From Acholeplasmataceae bacterium UBA4853 (GTDB lineage: Bacteria; Bacillota_I; Bacilli_A; Acholeplasmatales; Acholeplasmataceae), in NCBI GenBank assembly GCA_002399815.1, contig DHEJ01000027.1, positions 1-47,996 of the forward strand: 47,996 nucleotides of DNA, in the 5' to 3' direction. Positions 26,437 to 34,213 of this stretch are shown piece after piece. A program made the translations under genes and the position numbers. How positions within the stretch are numbered: the first letter of the stretch is position 1; each line of letters begins with the position of its first letter. Below the pieces are notes generated by a model that made no database searches, had not been told where the DNA came from, and was given only the letters and a program-made list of their open reading frames with translations.

Positions 26437-26928
26437 CTATAATGTTTTGTCTAAAAATTTAATTAATTCTTGATAATTAGGATGATTGCTCATCTCATCT
26501 AAATACTCTACATAAATCACTTGACGCTTGGAATCTAGTACAAATACTGCTCTTGCAAGTAATCTAAGTTCTTCAATTAAAACACCAAATTTATGACCAA
26601 AATCTAAATACTTATGATCACTTAATGTTGTAATATTTAACCCATGAGCACCACACCATTTCTTTTGAGCAAATGGTAAATCATTTGAAATTGTAATAAA
26701 GTCGATTTGATTGTAGTTTGCTAATGCTTCATTAATTGTTCTAGTTTGTAAATCACATACCGAAGTATCTAAGCTAGGGACTACATTAAGTAACATATAT
26801 GGTTTTTTAAACTGATCAGATGAAACATCCTTTAAACTATTATCAACCGCTTTAAAACTTGCTGTTTGATCTCCAACCTTTAACACATTACCTAATACAG
26901 TAATTTTTTGACCCTTCATTGTTTTCAT
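26437..26928 (-). CDS. tpx: Thiol peroxidase (Tpx)
   Basis: Atypical 2-Cys peroxiredoxin Tpx, 163 residues, reducing peroxides with thioredoxin. The peroxidatic Cys58 sits in PSLDTSVCDLQTR and the resolving Cys92 in KKWCGA. The family is about 165 residues, so it is full length. AAGGAGG lies six bases before the ATG. It is monocistronic: a strong terminator follows it, and a TATAAT centred in an inverted repeat precedes it, suggesting its own control. Confidence 0.95.
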   Translation of the reverse strand: MKTMKGQKITVLGNVLKVGDQTASFKAVDNSLKDVSSDQFKKPYMLLNVVPSLDTSVCDLQTRTINEALANYNQIDFITISNDLPFAQKKWCGAHGLNITTLSDHKYLDFGHKFGVLIEELRLLARAVFVLDSKRQVIYVEYLDEMSNHPNYQELIKFLDKTL

Positions 26929-26941
26929 AAAATGCCTCCTT

Positions 26942-26973
26942 ATTTGATAGATTCATTATATGACTAATCAAAT
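26942..26973 (-). promoter_or_regulatory. tpx promoter region with inverted repeat centred on the -10
   Basis: A perfect minus-strand TATAAT (26955-26960) is flanked symmetrically by ATTTGAT (26942-26948) and ATCAAAT (26967-26973). The centres of the dyad and of the -10 coincide. No consensus -35 is seen at 16-18 bases. This is a plausible repressor operator over a tpx promoter. Confidence 0.5.
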
Positions 26974-26977
26974 GATT

Positions 26978-28159
26978 CTATGTTCTTTTTGCACGAATCA
27001 TATCATTTGGATGTACAACAAATGGAATATGTACTTTAATACGTTCTTTTGCTTTTGATGCCCTTTCAATGGGTTGATCGTTAGAATCTAGCATATACTC
27101 ATTTTTAAAGTATTTTGTTTCCATATAAGGTGAAAATACTTCTAAGGTTTCTTTTGTAAAAACATTTTTAGTTTCTACAACTGCTAATTTAGAGGATTCA
27201 TCATAAGATATAACGAGTCCAACAAAGTTTTGCATAACCTTTTCACTTCTTTTTTCAAATAATTGTTCATCAACTGAAGGTAATCCATGGAAAAACCCAA
27301 TCGATGTTTCTCTATTTTCTGCATTTTTTAGCATTTCGATATATTTTTGATAATCAAGAATCATACCTGTTTTTGTATACTCATCAATAATTTGACGATA
27401 GGTTTGAACAACTGTTGCAATATAATGAAGTGATTTCATACGCCCTTCAATCTTTAAGGATGCAACACCCATATCAATTAGATCAGTTATCTCATGTACA
27501 GCACTTAAATCTTTACTAGACATACTAAAAGGTACTTCTTCAATTTTTTGATTGTCTTTTTCTAAATCAAAAAACCAACGACATGTATGCGCACAACCAC
27601 CACGGTTTGCATCTCTGTTAGTTAAGTGATTTGATAAACTACAACGTCCACTAAACCCAGCACACATACCACCATGGATAAATACTTCAATTTCAGCTTT
27701 AACTGCCCCTGTAATATGTTTAATCTCATTTAAATCCATATCTCTTGCAAGTACGACTCTAGTTGCACCTTTGTCATACCAGTAATTAACAGTTGGTATA
27801 TTCATTACGGATTGCTGAGTTGAAATATGAACTTCTAAATTAGTGTGTTCTAATGCGGTATCAATAATATAAGGACTTGCAGCAATAATAGCATCCACTT
27901 TAGCAAGTTCCAAATTCTTTAAGTACTTTAATAAACCTTCTTTATCATTTTGATGAGGTATGACATTAGTTGTTACATAAACCTTTTTACCATAACTATG
28001 TGCAAACTCACAACCCTCTATTAAATCATCTAAGGTAAAATTAGAGGCATTTGCTCTTAAGCTAAATTCTTTACCACCAATAAATACGGCATCAGCACCA
28101 TAAATAATTGCGATCTTTAGTTTTTCTAAATCTCCTGCTGGAGCTAATAACTCAATCAT
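26978..28159 (-). CDS. U32 family peptidase, TrhP2/YrrO-like (tRNA U34 hydroxylation)
   Basis: U32 family protein, about 393 residues. The family signature region runs from EVFIHGGMCAGFSGRC into SLSNHLTNRDANRGGC, with further Cys at AHTCRW, consistent with an iron-sulfur cluster. Homologues YrrO/TrhP2 act with YrrN/TrhP1 in prephenate-dependent 5-hydroxyuridine formation at tRNA position 34 (family knowledge). The start chosen is MIELLAPAGD at 28159: it overlaps the upstream stop by eight bases and lies about nine bases from AAGG. The ATG at 28168 sits directly on that ribosome site. Confidence 0.88.
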   Translation of the reverse strand: MIELLAPAGDLEKLKIAIIYGADAVFIGGKEFSLRANASNFTLDDLIEGCEFAHSYGKKVYVTTNVIPHQNDKEGLLKYLKNLELAKVDAIIAASPYIIDTALEHTNLEVHISTQQSVMNIPTVNYWYDKGATRVVLARDMDLNEIKHITGAVKAEIEVFIHGGMCAGFSGRCSLSNHLTNRDANRGGCAHTCRWFFDLEKDNQKIEEVPFSMSSKDLSAVHEITDLIDMGVASLKIEGRMKSLHYIATVVQTYRQIIDEYTKTGMILDYQKYIEMLKNAENRETSIGFFHGLPSVDEQLFEKRSEKVMQNFVGLVISYDESSKLAVVETKNVFTKETLEVFSPYMETKYFKNEYMLDSNDQPIERASKAKERIKVHIPFVVHPNDMIRAKRT

Positions 28160-29027
28160 TGTCTTCATCCTTAATAAATGATTTTTGATGTAAAAACCCT
28201 TGATGCCAAACTTGATTATAGCTTTTAATAATCTCAGATTTTAAGTCTTCATCCTTGTTTTTATACATCTTAATAACTTCAATGGCATATGAATCACTTA
28301 AAAATAGCGTATCAATAAATCCATAATCAACTGCTACTTGCATAAAATCAATATCATCAAAAACGTTTAGAATGGTCCCTCTAAAAACATGTGTTCCTGC
28401 TTCATCTTCATACACAGGATATCTTTCTTCTGTTCTTTTAGGTTCTTTTAAACGTAAATCAGTTTGATTATGATAGGTTTCATTTTTTTTAATATACTCA
28501 CTATAACGTGTTAAAATTGGTCTTTTTGAATAAAACATCGACATATGTCCATGAATCATCATAAATAAACTAATCTTTTTAACATCAGAAATATTTTTAA
28601 TATCTTCTAATGTGATTTCTTTTGATACAAAAGCACCAAGTACATGGTCTTTACTTAAATAGTTAAAATCAAAGTCATTCGTTAATAAGGTTTCTGGATT
28701 ATAAACAAATTTATGTTCTAATTTAATTGTTTTAAATACTTCAAGTAGTCCTATATCAGCACCAATAAATCCAGTAATTAAAGATAAAGGTAACGTTAAA
28801 ACAAAGTCTTTAACAACTTCCAATTCTTTATCTGTAAATAATCTATTTAATAAAATAAATACTTCTTTTTTTGCATCATAAATGCGTTTAATTGTAGGAA
28901 TTAAATCAGCTTTTAAGTCCAAAGTTAAGGTTTTTGAAAATCTGATATCACCTATGACTAAGCCATCAGCAACCTCAAGTAGTGCACTTAAATTATTCAA
29001 ATCATGAATCGTAGTTAGTATTTTCAT
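28152..29027 (-). CDS. U32 family peptidase-like protein, TrhP1/YrrN-like
   Basis: About 291 residues, shorter paralogue of the U32 protein that follows, with the same TIM-barrel-like start (MKILTTIHDLNNL). It keeps MMIHGHMSMFYSKRPILT, the position equivalent to the Cys-rich signature, but without the Cys residues. That fits YrrN/TrhP1, the partner lacking the cluster motif. It ends in TGA and overlaps the second gene by eight bases, so the two are translationally coupled. It is the first gene of a two-gene operon with a near-consensus promoter. Confidence 0.82.
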   Translation of the reverse strand: MKILTTIHDLNNLSALLEVADGLVIGDIRFSKTLTLDLKADLIPTIKRIYDAKKEVFILLNRLFTDKELEVVKDFVLTLPLSLITGFIGADIGLLEVFKTIKLEHKFVYNPETLLTNDFDFNYLSKDHVLGAFVSKEITLEDIKNISDVKKISLFMMIHGHMSMFYSKRPILTRYSEYIKKNETYHNQTDLRLKEPKRTEERYPVYEDEAGTHVFRGTILNVFDDIDFMQVAVDYGFIDTLFLSDSYAIEVIKMYKNKDEDLKSEIIKSYNQVWHQGFLHQKSFIKDEDND

Positions 29028-29051
29028 ATAAATCCTTATCTATTTTTAGTC

Positions 29052-29087
29052 CTCTTAGATTATAAGAGTAATTCAAAGATTAGTCAA
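29052..29087 (-). promoter_or_regulatory. Promoter of the U32 peptidase pair
   Basis: Minus strand: TTGACT (29082-29087), 17-base spacer, TATAAT (29059-29064). A 6-bp inverted repeat CTCTTA-n5-TAAGAG (29052-29068) is centred on the -10. Confidence 0.75.
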
Positions 29088-29138
29088 AGGATGTTATAAA
29101 ACAAAATGAGATTGTGTGATTGAACCAAAATTTCTATT

Positions 29139-29909
29139 TTAACCGTTTTTTAGATTTAACTTTTTAGTTATAAAGTGGTTTGCTATAAAGAAGCATGCAA
29201 CACCTTCTAATATGAGTAAAACAAACTGAGTAATAAGAATTGGTATTAAAGAACCTAAAACATCTGTTGCCTCACCACTAAAAATATTTGGATTAAATAG
29301 ATAATTAATTCCCGTATTCACAACACCTAATACTTGATTAGCTACATAATATAAAATAAAGAAAATAAAGACATATAGCCATTCGCTTTTATTAAAACTA
29401 AAACCAAAAGACATTGCTGCATAAAACACTAAGATAAAAACAAACCCAGTTAAGATTAAAGACCCAAAACTTAAAAGAATCATATTAAAACCCGTTGGAT
29501 CTAATTCATAAAACATCTTTAATTGATCAATATCAATCACTTTTAGCCACATAAATAGTCCAAGACCAATCAGTACCACTAACATAAAAACACTGAAACC
29601 AGAAAGCATTTTAGCGACTAAAATCTTTGTTTTACTAATCGGTAATGTATGCGTAAAATACCCTTCATCCTTGTGCATCGTTTTAAAGTATCGTTGTAGG
29701 ATACTAAAATATGCATAAACTAATAACACAATGACTACAACAATACTAATAATAAAGGTTGTTTGGTATAAAAATGAGAAAACAATATTATCACTACCAA
29801 ATTCTTTAAATAAATAGGATACTGCAGTAACAAATATACTACTAATTAATAGCCACTTTAATTGGTTAAAATAATAGATTAAATCCCACTTATATAGATG
29901 TTTCATCAT
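29139..29909 (-). CDS. ABC exporter permease
   Basis: Membrane protein of 256 residues with about six hydrophobic spans (about 17-36, 45-70, 100-125, 145-168, 178-200, 222-245), an ABC-2-type permease layout. The cytoplasmic stretch RYFKTMHKDEGYFTHTLPIS after the second span is the kind seen in small YtrC/DUF-type exporter permeases. AAGGAGG precedes the ATG, which overlaps the ATPase gene by 20 bases. The transported molecule is unknown; antimicrobial peptide or lipid export are options. Confidence 0.8.
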   Translation of the reverse strand: MMKHLYKWDLIYYFNQLKWLLISSIFVTAVSYLFKEFGSDNIVFSFLYQTTFIISIVVVIVLLVYAYFSILQRYFKTMHKDEGYFTHTLPISKTKILVAKMLSGFSVFMLVVLIGLGLFMWLKVIDIDQLKMFYELDPTGFNMILLSFGSLILTGFVFILVFYAAMSFGFSFNKSEWLYVFIFFILYYVANQVLGVVNTGINYLFNPNIFSGEATDVLGSLIPILITQFVLLILEGVACFFIANHFITKKLNLKNG

Positions 29910-30597
29910 ATTTATAAACCTCCTTAAAGAACTCTCCTAAATTCATGTGATGTTTATCATACAATGATTGAAGACTACCTGACTCAATTAACTTGCCTTC
30001 TTTTAATAAAATAGCACTATCTAAATAGTTTTCAATATCTGAAATCTGATGGGTTGATAATAAAATCGTTGAATCTGGTTTTTTAAACTTCTTAATAATC
30101 TTCATAATAAAGTCTCTTGATGCTGGATCAACACCATCAAGTGGTTCATCAAGTACATATAAGTCTGCCTTTCTACCAAAAACTAAAGCTAATTGTACTT
30201 TACCTTTTTGTCCTTTAGAAAGTTGAGATAATCTTCTATCTAATGGAATCTTAAATAGTTCTATAATATGTGTTGCATCTTCAATACTAAAATCATTAAA
30301 GAAATCTTTAAACATTTTTAAACTATCTTTAACTTTTTGATTCATGTCTAAATAAGTTCTTTCTGGTAAATAAGAAATGTTTACTTTAGATGAAATATTT
30401 AATCTTTCATCCTTGAAAACAATATATCCTCCAGTCGGTTTAATTAAATCATTTATCAATTTTATAAGTGTTGTTTTACCACTACCATTAGGTCCTAATA
30501 AACCAACTATCTCATTTTTAGGTAATTCAAAATTCAAATCATCTAACACTACTAGATTACCAAAAACCTTAGTTAAGTTATGTGCACTTAAAATCAA
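29890..30597 (-). CDS. ABC exporter ATPase
   Basis: ABC ATPase, 235 residues: Walker A GPNGSGKTT, signature LSKGQKGKVQ, Walker B LYVLDEPLDGVD and switch His in STHQ. It resembles the YtrB group of small exporter ATPases; no GntR regulator such as YtrA is seen beside it. It begins with TTG at 30597, ten bases after GGAGG, with no better ATG nearby. It partners the overlapping permease downstream, and an extended -10 lies about 35 bases upstream, right after the terminator of the candidate small RNA. Confidence 0.88.
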   Translation of the reverse strand: MILSAHNLTKVFGNLVVLDDLNFELPKNEIVGLLGPNGSGKTTLIKLINDLIKPTGGYIVFKDERLNISSKVNISYLPERTYLDMNQKVKDSLKMFKDFFNDFSIEDATHIIELFKIPLDRRLSQLSKGQKGKVQLALVFGRKADLYVLDEPLDGVDPASRDFIMKIIKKFKKPDSTILLSTHQISDIENYLDSAILLKEGKLIESGSLQSLYDKHHMNLGEFFKEVYKYDETSI

Positions 30598-30632
30598 TTT
30601 GCCTTATCCTCCATAATCGTATACATAACATT

Positions 30633-30641
30633 ATTATATCA
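30633..30641 (-). promoter_or_regulatory. Extended -10 promoter of the ABC exporter pair
   Basis: Minus-strand TGATATAAT: TATAAT (30633-30638) with TGA upstream. It lies just downstream of the small-RNA terminator. Confidence 0.5.
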
Positions 30642-30647
30642 TTTATC

Positions 30648-30682
30648 AAAAAAACAACACGCTTACAAAGGCAAGCGTGTCG
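30648..30682 (-). terminator. Rho-independent terminator of the candidate small RNA
   Basis: Minus strand: 10-bp stem (30673-30682 with 30655-30664, one G-U), eight-base loop, seven Ts. It would also end topA readthrough; no closer topA terminator is seen. Confidence 0.9.
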
Positions 30683-30748
30683 TTTAAAGGGGATTTGTGT
30701 ACTAAAGTACACTAATAGGGGATAAGTAGCACCCATTTTGTTGGATGC
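30648..30748 (-). ncRNA. Candidate small RNA between topA and an ABC exporter
   Basis: A complete small transcription unit with no ORF. A TTTACT-17-TATAAT promoter predicts a start near 30748. The first bases form a hairpin GCATCC-n8-GGGTGC (30748-30743 with 30734-30729). Next come single-stranded CCCC (30721-30718), a perfect hairpin GTGTAC-n4-GTACAC (30697-30712), a second CCCC (30692-30689), and a 10-bp terminator (CGACACGCTT / AAGCGTGTTG) with seven Ts. Length is about 100 nt. The UCCCC patches recall C-rich seed motifs of Gram-positive sRNAs that bind ribosome sites. I recognise no known family. It could instead be the topA 3' UTR. Confidence 0.55.
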
Positions 30749-30754
30749 AAAATC

Positions 30755-30783
30755 ATTATATTCGAATAACTTTTTAGAGTAAA
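30755..30783 (-). promoter_or_regulatory. Promoter of the candidate small RNA
   Basis: Minus strand: TTTACT (30778-30783, 4 of 6), 17-base spacer, perfect TATAAT (30755-30760), located after the topA stop. Confidence 0.6.
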
Positions 30784-30808
30784 GATATTTACTTAAGTAT
30801 GTATTAAA

Positions 30809-32605
30809 TTACACAATCACTTTTTCAATTTGTTCGATGTATTTACATTTAGGGAATGTTGAACAACCATAGAATTGTCCATATCTAGATTTTCTAATCA
30901 CTAATGGATTTCCACATAATGGACAAAGCTTATCCGATAATACAGGTTTAATCTTTTCCATGTTTTGATTTGCTTTTTCAAGAATTGGAACCAATCTTAA
31001 ATAGAAATCTTTTAAGAGTAATGAACCTTGAACTTTACCTAATGCAATATCATCTAATTCTTTTTCCATATTAGATGTATATTCTACATTCATAATACGT
31101 TCAAAATAATTTTGGAGTGTTTCAACAGTAAGAATACCTTGAGATGTTGGTTTAAAACGACGTTCAATCACTTCAACATAATCTCTTGTTTTTAAGGTTT
31201 TAATAATTGATGCATAAGTCGATGGTCTACCGATACCTAAAGATTCTAAATCCTTAATTAAGGATGCTTCATTATATCTTGTTGGAGGATTTGTAACCTT
31301 TTCGATGGATTCAACTAAATTTGCATTAATTTGATCGTTTTCTTGATAGTTTGGTAAGATCTTATCCTTATTGGTTTCACTTACAACTTTTAAATAACCA
31401 TCAAAGGCTAATGTTGAACCTTCCATCTCATATAAATGCTTATTACTATCTAATATAATCTTAGTATTTTCAAAGATTGCAGGTGCCATTAAAGACCCTA
31501 ATGCACGTTCATAAATCTTTTTATACACCTTAAATTGTTCTTTTGTTAAATATTGTTCTAAGGATTCAGGCGTATTTTTAACATCCGTAGGTCTAATTGC
31601 TTCATGGGCATCTTGTGATGAATCTTTTTTATTCGTCTTATAATAACCTAAATACTTTTTACCATAAACATTTTCAATATATGCATTGGCTGGTGTTACA
31701 AACTCAGCACTTAAACGATCACTATCTGTTCTCATATAAGTGATTAATCCGGTTAATGTACCATCAATATCAATACCTTGATATAATTCTGATGCAATAC
31801 CCATGACTCTTGCTGCATTCATATGTAATGAATTAACTGCATCTTGTAAAAGGGTCGATGTAACATATGGTGCTTTAGCATTTCTTTTAACTTCTTTTTT
31901 AGTCACACTGGATACTATAAATGGATTTTTAGAATCCTTCACAATACGATCTGCTTCATCTTTTGAAATCTTTGTATCCTTAGGAATGATATAATCTGCT
32001 TTATGATTTCCAAAATGTGCATGTATTGTATAGTATGTTTCAGGTATAAAAGCATCAATTTCTTTTTCTAATTCAACAATGAGTTTTAATGCCACACTTT
32101 GAACTCTACCTGCAGATTTAGATCCAATCTTATTTTGTAAGAACTTAGATAGTTTAAAACCAATAATTCTATCAAGAATACGACGACTTTCTTGAGATTC
32201 AACTAACTCTAAATCAACTTGTCTTCTATGATTTAGTGCTTCTAAAATTGCTGGTTTTGTAATTTCTTTAAAGACAATACGGTTTTTTTGTTCTAAATCT
32301 AAATCAAGTACTTGAGCGAGATGCCAAGCAATTGCTTCCCCTTCACGGTCAGGGTCGGTTGCTAGTAAGACTTCTTTACCTTTAGTCTTTTTCTTTAAAT
32401 CTTTAATTAATGTATCTTTTCCTTTAATTGTTTTATAAGTAGGCGTAAAATCATTTTCCACGTCAACCCCTAAACCATCTTTACCAGATGTTGCTAAATC
32501 TCTAATATGTCCTACAGAGGATAAAACAGTTACCTCATGATCAAAGTAACTGGCAATTGTTTTAGATTTAGCTGGAGATTCCACGATGATGACTTGTTTA
32601 GACAT
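30809..32605 (-). CDS. topA: DNA topoisomerase I
   Basis: Type IA topoisomerase, about 598 residues, relaxing negative supercoils. TOPRIM domain: IIVESPAKSKTI and DPDREGEAIAWHL. The active-site Tyr is near residue 290 in GLITYMRTDS. The C-terminal region is short, with one four-Cys zinc ribbon (CPLCG...CSTFPKC) where many relatives have two or more. The start MSKQVIIVE at 32605 follows GAGGG; the longer MREI reading overlaps this site. It has its own consensus promoter and is monocistronic. Confidence 0.96.
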   Translation of the reverse strand: MSKQVIIVESPAKSKTIASYFDHEVTVLSSVGHIRDLATSGKDGLGVDVENDFTPTYKTIKGKDTLIKDLKKKTKGKEVLLATDPDREGEAIAWHLAQVLDLDLEQKNRIVFKEITKPAILEALNHRRQVDLELVESQESRRILDRIIGFKLSKFLQNKIGSKSAGRVQSVALKLIVELEKEIDAFIPETYYTIHAHFGNHKADYIIPKDTKISKDEADRIVKDSKNPFIVSSVTKKEVKRNAKAPYVTSTLLQDAVNSLHMNAARVMGIASELYQGIDIDGTLTGLITYMRTDSDRLSAEFVTPANAYIENVYGKKYLGYYKTNKKDSSQDAHEAIRPTDVKNTPESLEQYLTKEQFKVYKKIYERALGSLMAPAIFENTKIILDSNKHLYEMEGSTLAFDGYLKVVSETNKDKILPNYQENDQINANLVESIEKVTNPPTRYNEASLIKDLESLGIGRPSTYASIIKTLKTRDYVEVIERRFKPTSQGILTVETLQNYFERIMNVEYTSNMEKELDDIALGKVQGSLLLKDFYLRLVPILEKANQNMEKIKPVLSDKLCPLCGNPLVIRKSRYGQFYGCSTFPKCKYIEQIEKVIV

Positions 32606-32639
32606 AATTTCCCTCATTTTTGGTTTTCGTACCTTACTA

Positions 32640-32667
32640 ATTATATAGTTAAATTTTTGCTTGTCAA
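32640..32667 (-). promoter_or_regulatory. Promoter of topA
   Basis: Minus strand: TTGACA (32662-32667), 16-base spacer, TATAAT (32640-32645). Both hexamers are perfect. Confidence 0.88.
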
Positions 32668-32692
32668 GTACATAAATTAAGGCTATTTTCTA

Positions 32693-32717
32693 TTCTATAT
32701 AATGTATTTATATAGAA
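32693..32717. repeat. Perfect 10-bp inverted repeat upstream of topA
   Basis: TTCTATATAA-tgtat-TTATATAGAA, all but one pair A-T, 26 bases upstream of the topA -35. No T tract of terminator type follows it; the rnhB terminator lies further upstream. Confidence 0.6.
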
Positions 32718-32743
32718 GGCGTTTGACTTTTATAATTTTAATG

Positions 32744-32770
32744 AAAAATAAAACCATGATTTCCCATGGT
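32744..32770 (-). terminator. Terminator of the ftsK-rbgA-rnhB operon
   Basis: Minus strand: ACCATG-n6-CATGGT followed by TTTATTTTT. The stem starts at the rnhB TGA stop codon itself. Confidence 0.7.
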
Positions 32771-33375
32771 CATTTCTTCATTCTTAACTTAACTGGGTGA
32801 AAACTTTTACGGTGAATCGGTGTAACCCCATATAGGTCTAGTGCCTCTAAATGTTTTTTTGTTCCATACCCTTGATGATTCATAAATCCATATAAAGGAT
32901 ATAAGAAATCATACATCATCATTAAGTCATCTCTAGTTGTTTTAGCAATAATACTAGCTGCAGCCACACTTAAAGATAAACTATCTCCTTTAACTAAGGA
33001 TAGGTGATTTAATGGACTTAAATCCATAAAATCACTAATAATCATATCAGGTTTGATACTTAATTTAGAAATAGCATCAAACATTGCTTTTCTGCTTGCT
33101 TCTAATATATTGATACTATCAATTGTCTCTACATCAACAATACCAATACCAACATAAAGTGCATCCTTCATGATATCGTTTCTTAAGTTTTCTCTTTGTT
33201 TTTTTGATAATTTTTTAGAATCATTAATTAATGGATGCGTATACCCTTTTGGAAAAATAACTGCTGCTGCAACCACAGGTCCAGCTAATGGACCTCTACC
33301 TGCTTCATCTACACCACAAATAAAATCCATACCTTGATTCCAATAAAGTGATTCAAATTTAAGATTGGCTTGCAT
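32770..33375 (-). CDS. rnhB: Ribonuclease HII
   Basis: RNase HII, about 201 residues, cutting RNA of RNA-DNA hybrids and single ribonucleotides in DNA. The active-site opening ICGVDEAGRGPLAGPVV has the D-E pair, and ISDFMDLSP and SIIAKTTRD supply the other conserved stretches. It follows rbgA (ylqF), as in Bacillus, and overlaps its end by 17 bases. The ATG at 33375 is preferred to the adjacent TTG. It ends in TGA, and a terminator hairpin starts at the stop. Confidence 0.95.
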   Translation of the reverse strand: MQANLKFESLYWNQGMDFICGVDEAGRGPLAGPVVAAAVIFPKGYTHPLINDSKKLSKKQRENLRNDIMKDALYVGIGIVDVETIDSINILEASRKAMFDAISKLSIKPDMIISDFMDLSPLNHLSLVKGDSLSLSVAAASIIAKTTRDDLMMMYDFLYPLYGFMNHQGYGTKKHLEALDLYGVTPIHRKSFHPVKLRMKK

Positions 33376-34213
33376 CAAAACTTAACGGTCCTAATCCCTT
33401 TGATCGAATATCAGTTAATAAAATAGTATAGACTCTTTCATAATCCGTTGTTCCACCTTTGATAAAAGCACCTCTTTGTTCAGCAATTTTATCAAGTATT
33501 TCATGTGGTGTAATATCATTGATATTTGAAATTTGATATTTTTCAATTAAGCGTTTTGGGTAATACTTCTTTAAATATTCAAGTGCATAGACAACAACTT
33601 CTTCAATTGGTAAGGTATCATCCTTAATGGCACCTGTTACAGCCAGTGCATAACCTACATTTTTATCATCAAACTTTGGCCATAAAACACCTGGTGTATC
33701 AAGTAATTCAAAATCCGGATGAATTTTTATCCATTGTTGAGACTTAGTAACTCCGGGTCTATTCCCTGTTACGGTTGCTTTTTTATTTACCATCTTATTA
33801 ATCAGTGTTGATTTTCCAACGTTTGGTATACCTAGAATCATGCCACGCATAATTTTAAAGGTAACACCTTTTTTTTCTGCTCTTAAAATCTTTTCTTCTA
33901 ATATTTGTTTACTTCTAGAATAAATCTTATTGACATTAAACCCGCTATTACTATTAATCAGTAAGGTATAAAAACCTTTTTTCTCATAATAATCAACCCA
34001 ATAATCTAACATCTTACGATCTGCTAAATCTAATTTATTGAATAATAAAAGTGTTGGCTTATCACCAATAATTTTAAGTATTTCAGGATTCATACTACTA
34101 AATGGCAATCTGGCATCTATTAGTAAATAAATAATATCCATTAATTTAATCTTTTCCCTAATCTCTCTTAGGGATTTGAACATATGACCAGGAAACCATT
34201 GAACTTGTTTCAT
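33359..34213 (-). CDS. rbgA: Ribosome biogenesis GTPase RbgA (YlqF)
   Basis: Circularly permuted GTPase RbgA, 284 residues, needed for late 50S assembly. Motif order is permuted: G4 (NKLDL) comes before G1 (GIPNVGKST) and G3 (DTPG). The N-terminal WFPGHMFKS with the conserved His supports the family. The C-terminal helical ANTAR-like region is present. Its ATG shares a base with the ftsK stop (TAATG). rnhB follows with overlap. Confidence 0.95.
   Translation of the reverse strand: MKQVQWFPGHMFKSLREIREKIKLMDIIYLLIDARLPFSSMNPEILKIIGDKPTLLLFNKLDLADRKMLDYWVDYYEKKGFYTLLINSNSGFNVNKIYSRSKQILEEKILRAEKKGVTFKIMRGMILGIPNVGKSTLINKMVNKKATVTGNRPGVTKSQQWIKIHPDFELLDTPGVLWPKFDDKNVGYALAVTGAIKDDTLPIEEVVVYALEYLKKYYPKRLIEKYQISNINDITPHEILDKIAEQRGAFIKGGTTDYERVYTILLTDIRSKGLGPLSFDASQS

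Noticed and set aside
30377..30616. Plus-strand ORF opposite the ABC exporter ATPase
   Set aside because: It is antisense to the Walker A region and explained by codon bias of the ATPase gene.
30648..30748. SRP RNA or 6S RNA as identity of the candidate small RNA
   Set aside because: The GGAAG tetraloop domain of SRP RNA is absent and the length and shape do not fit 6S RNA.
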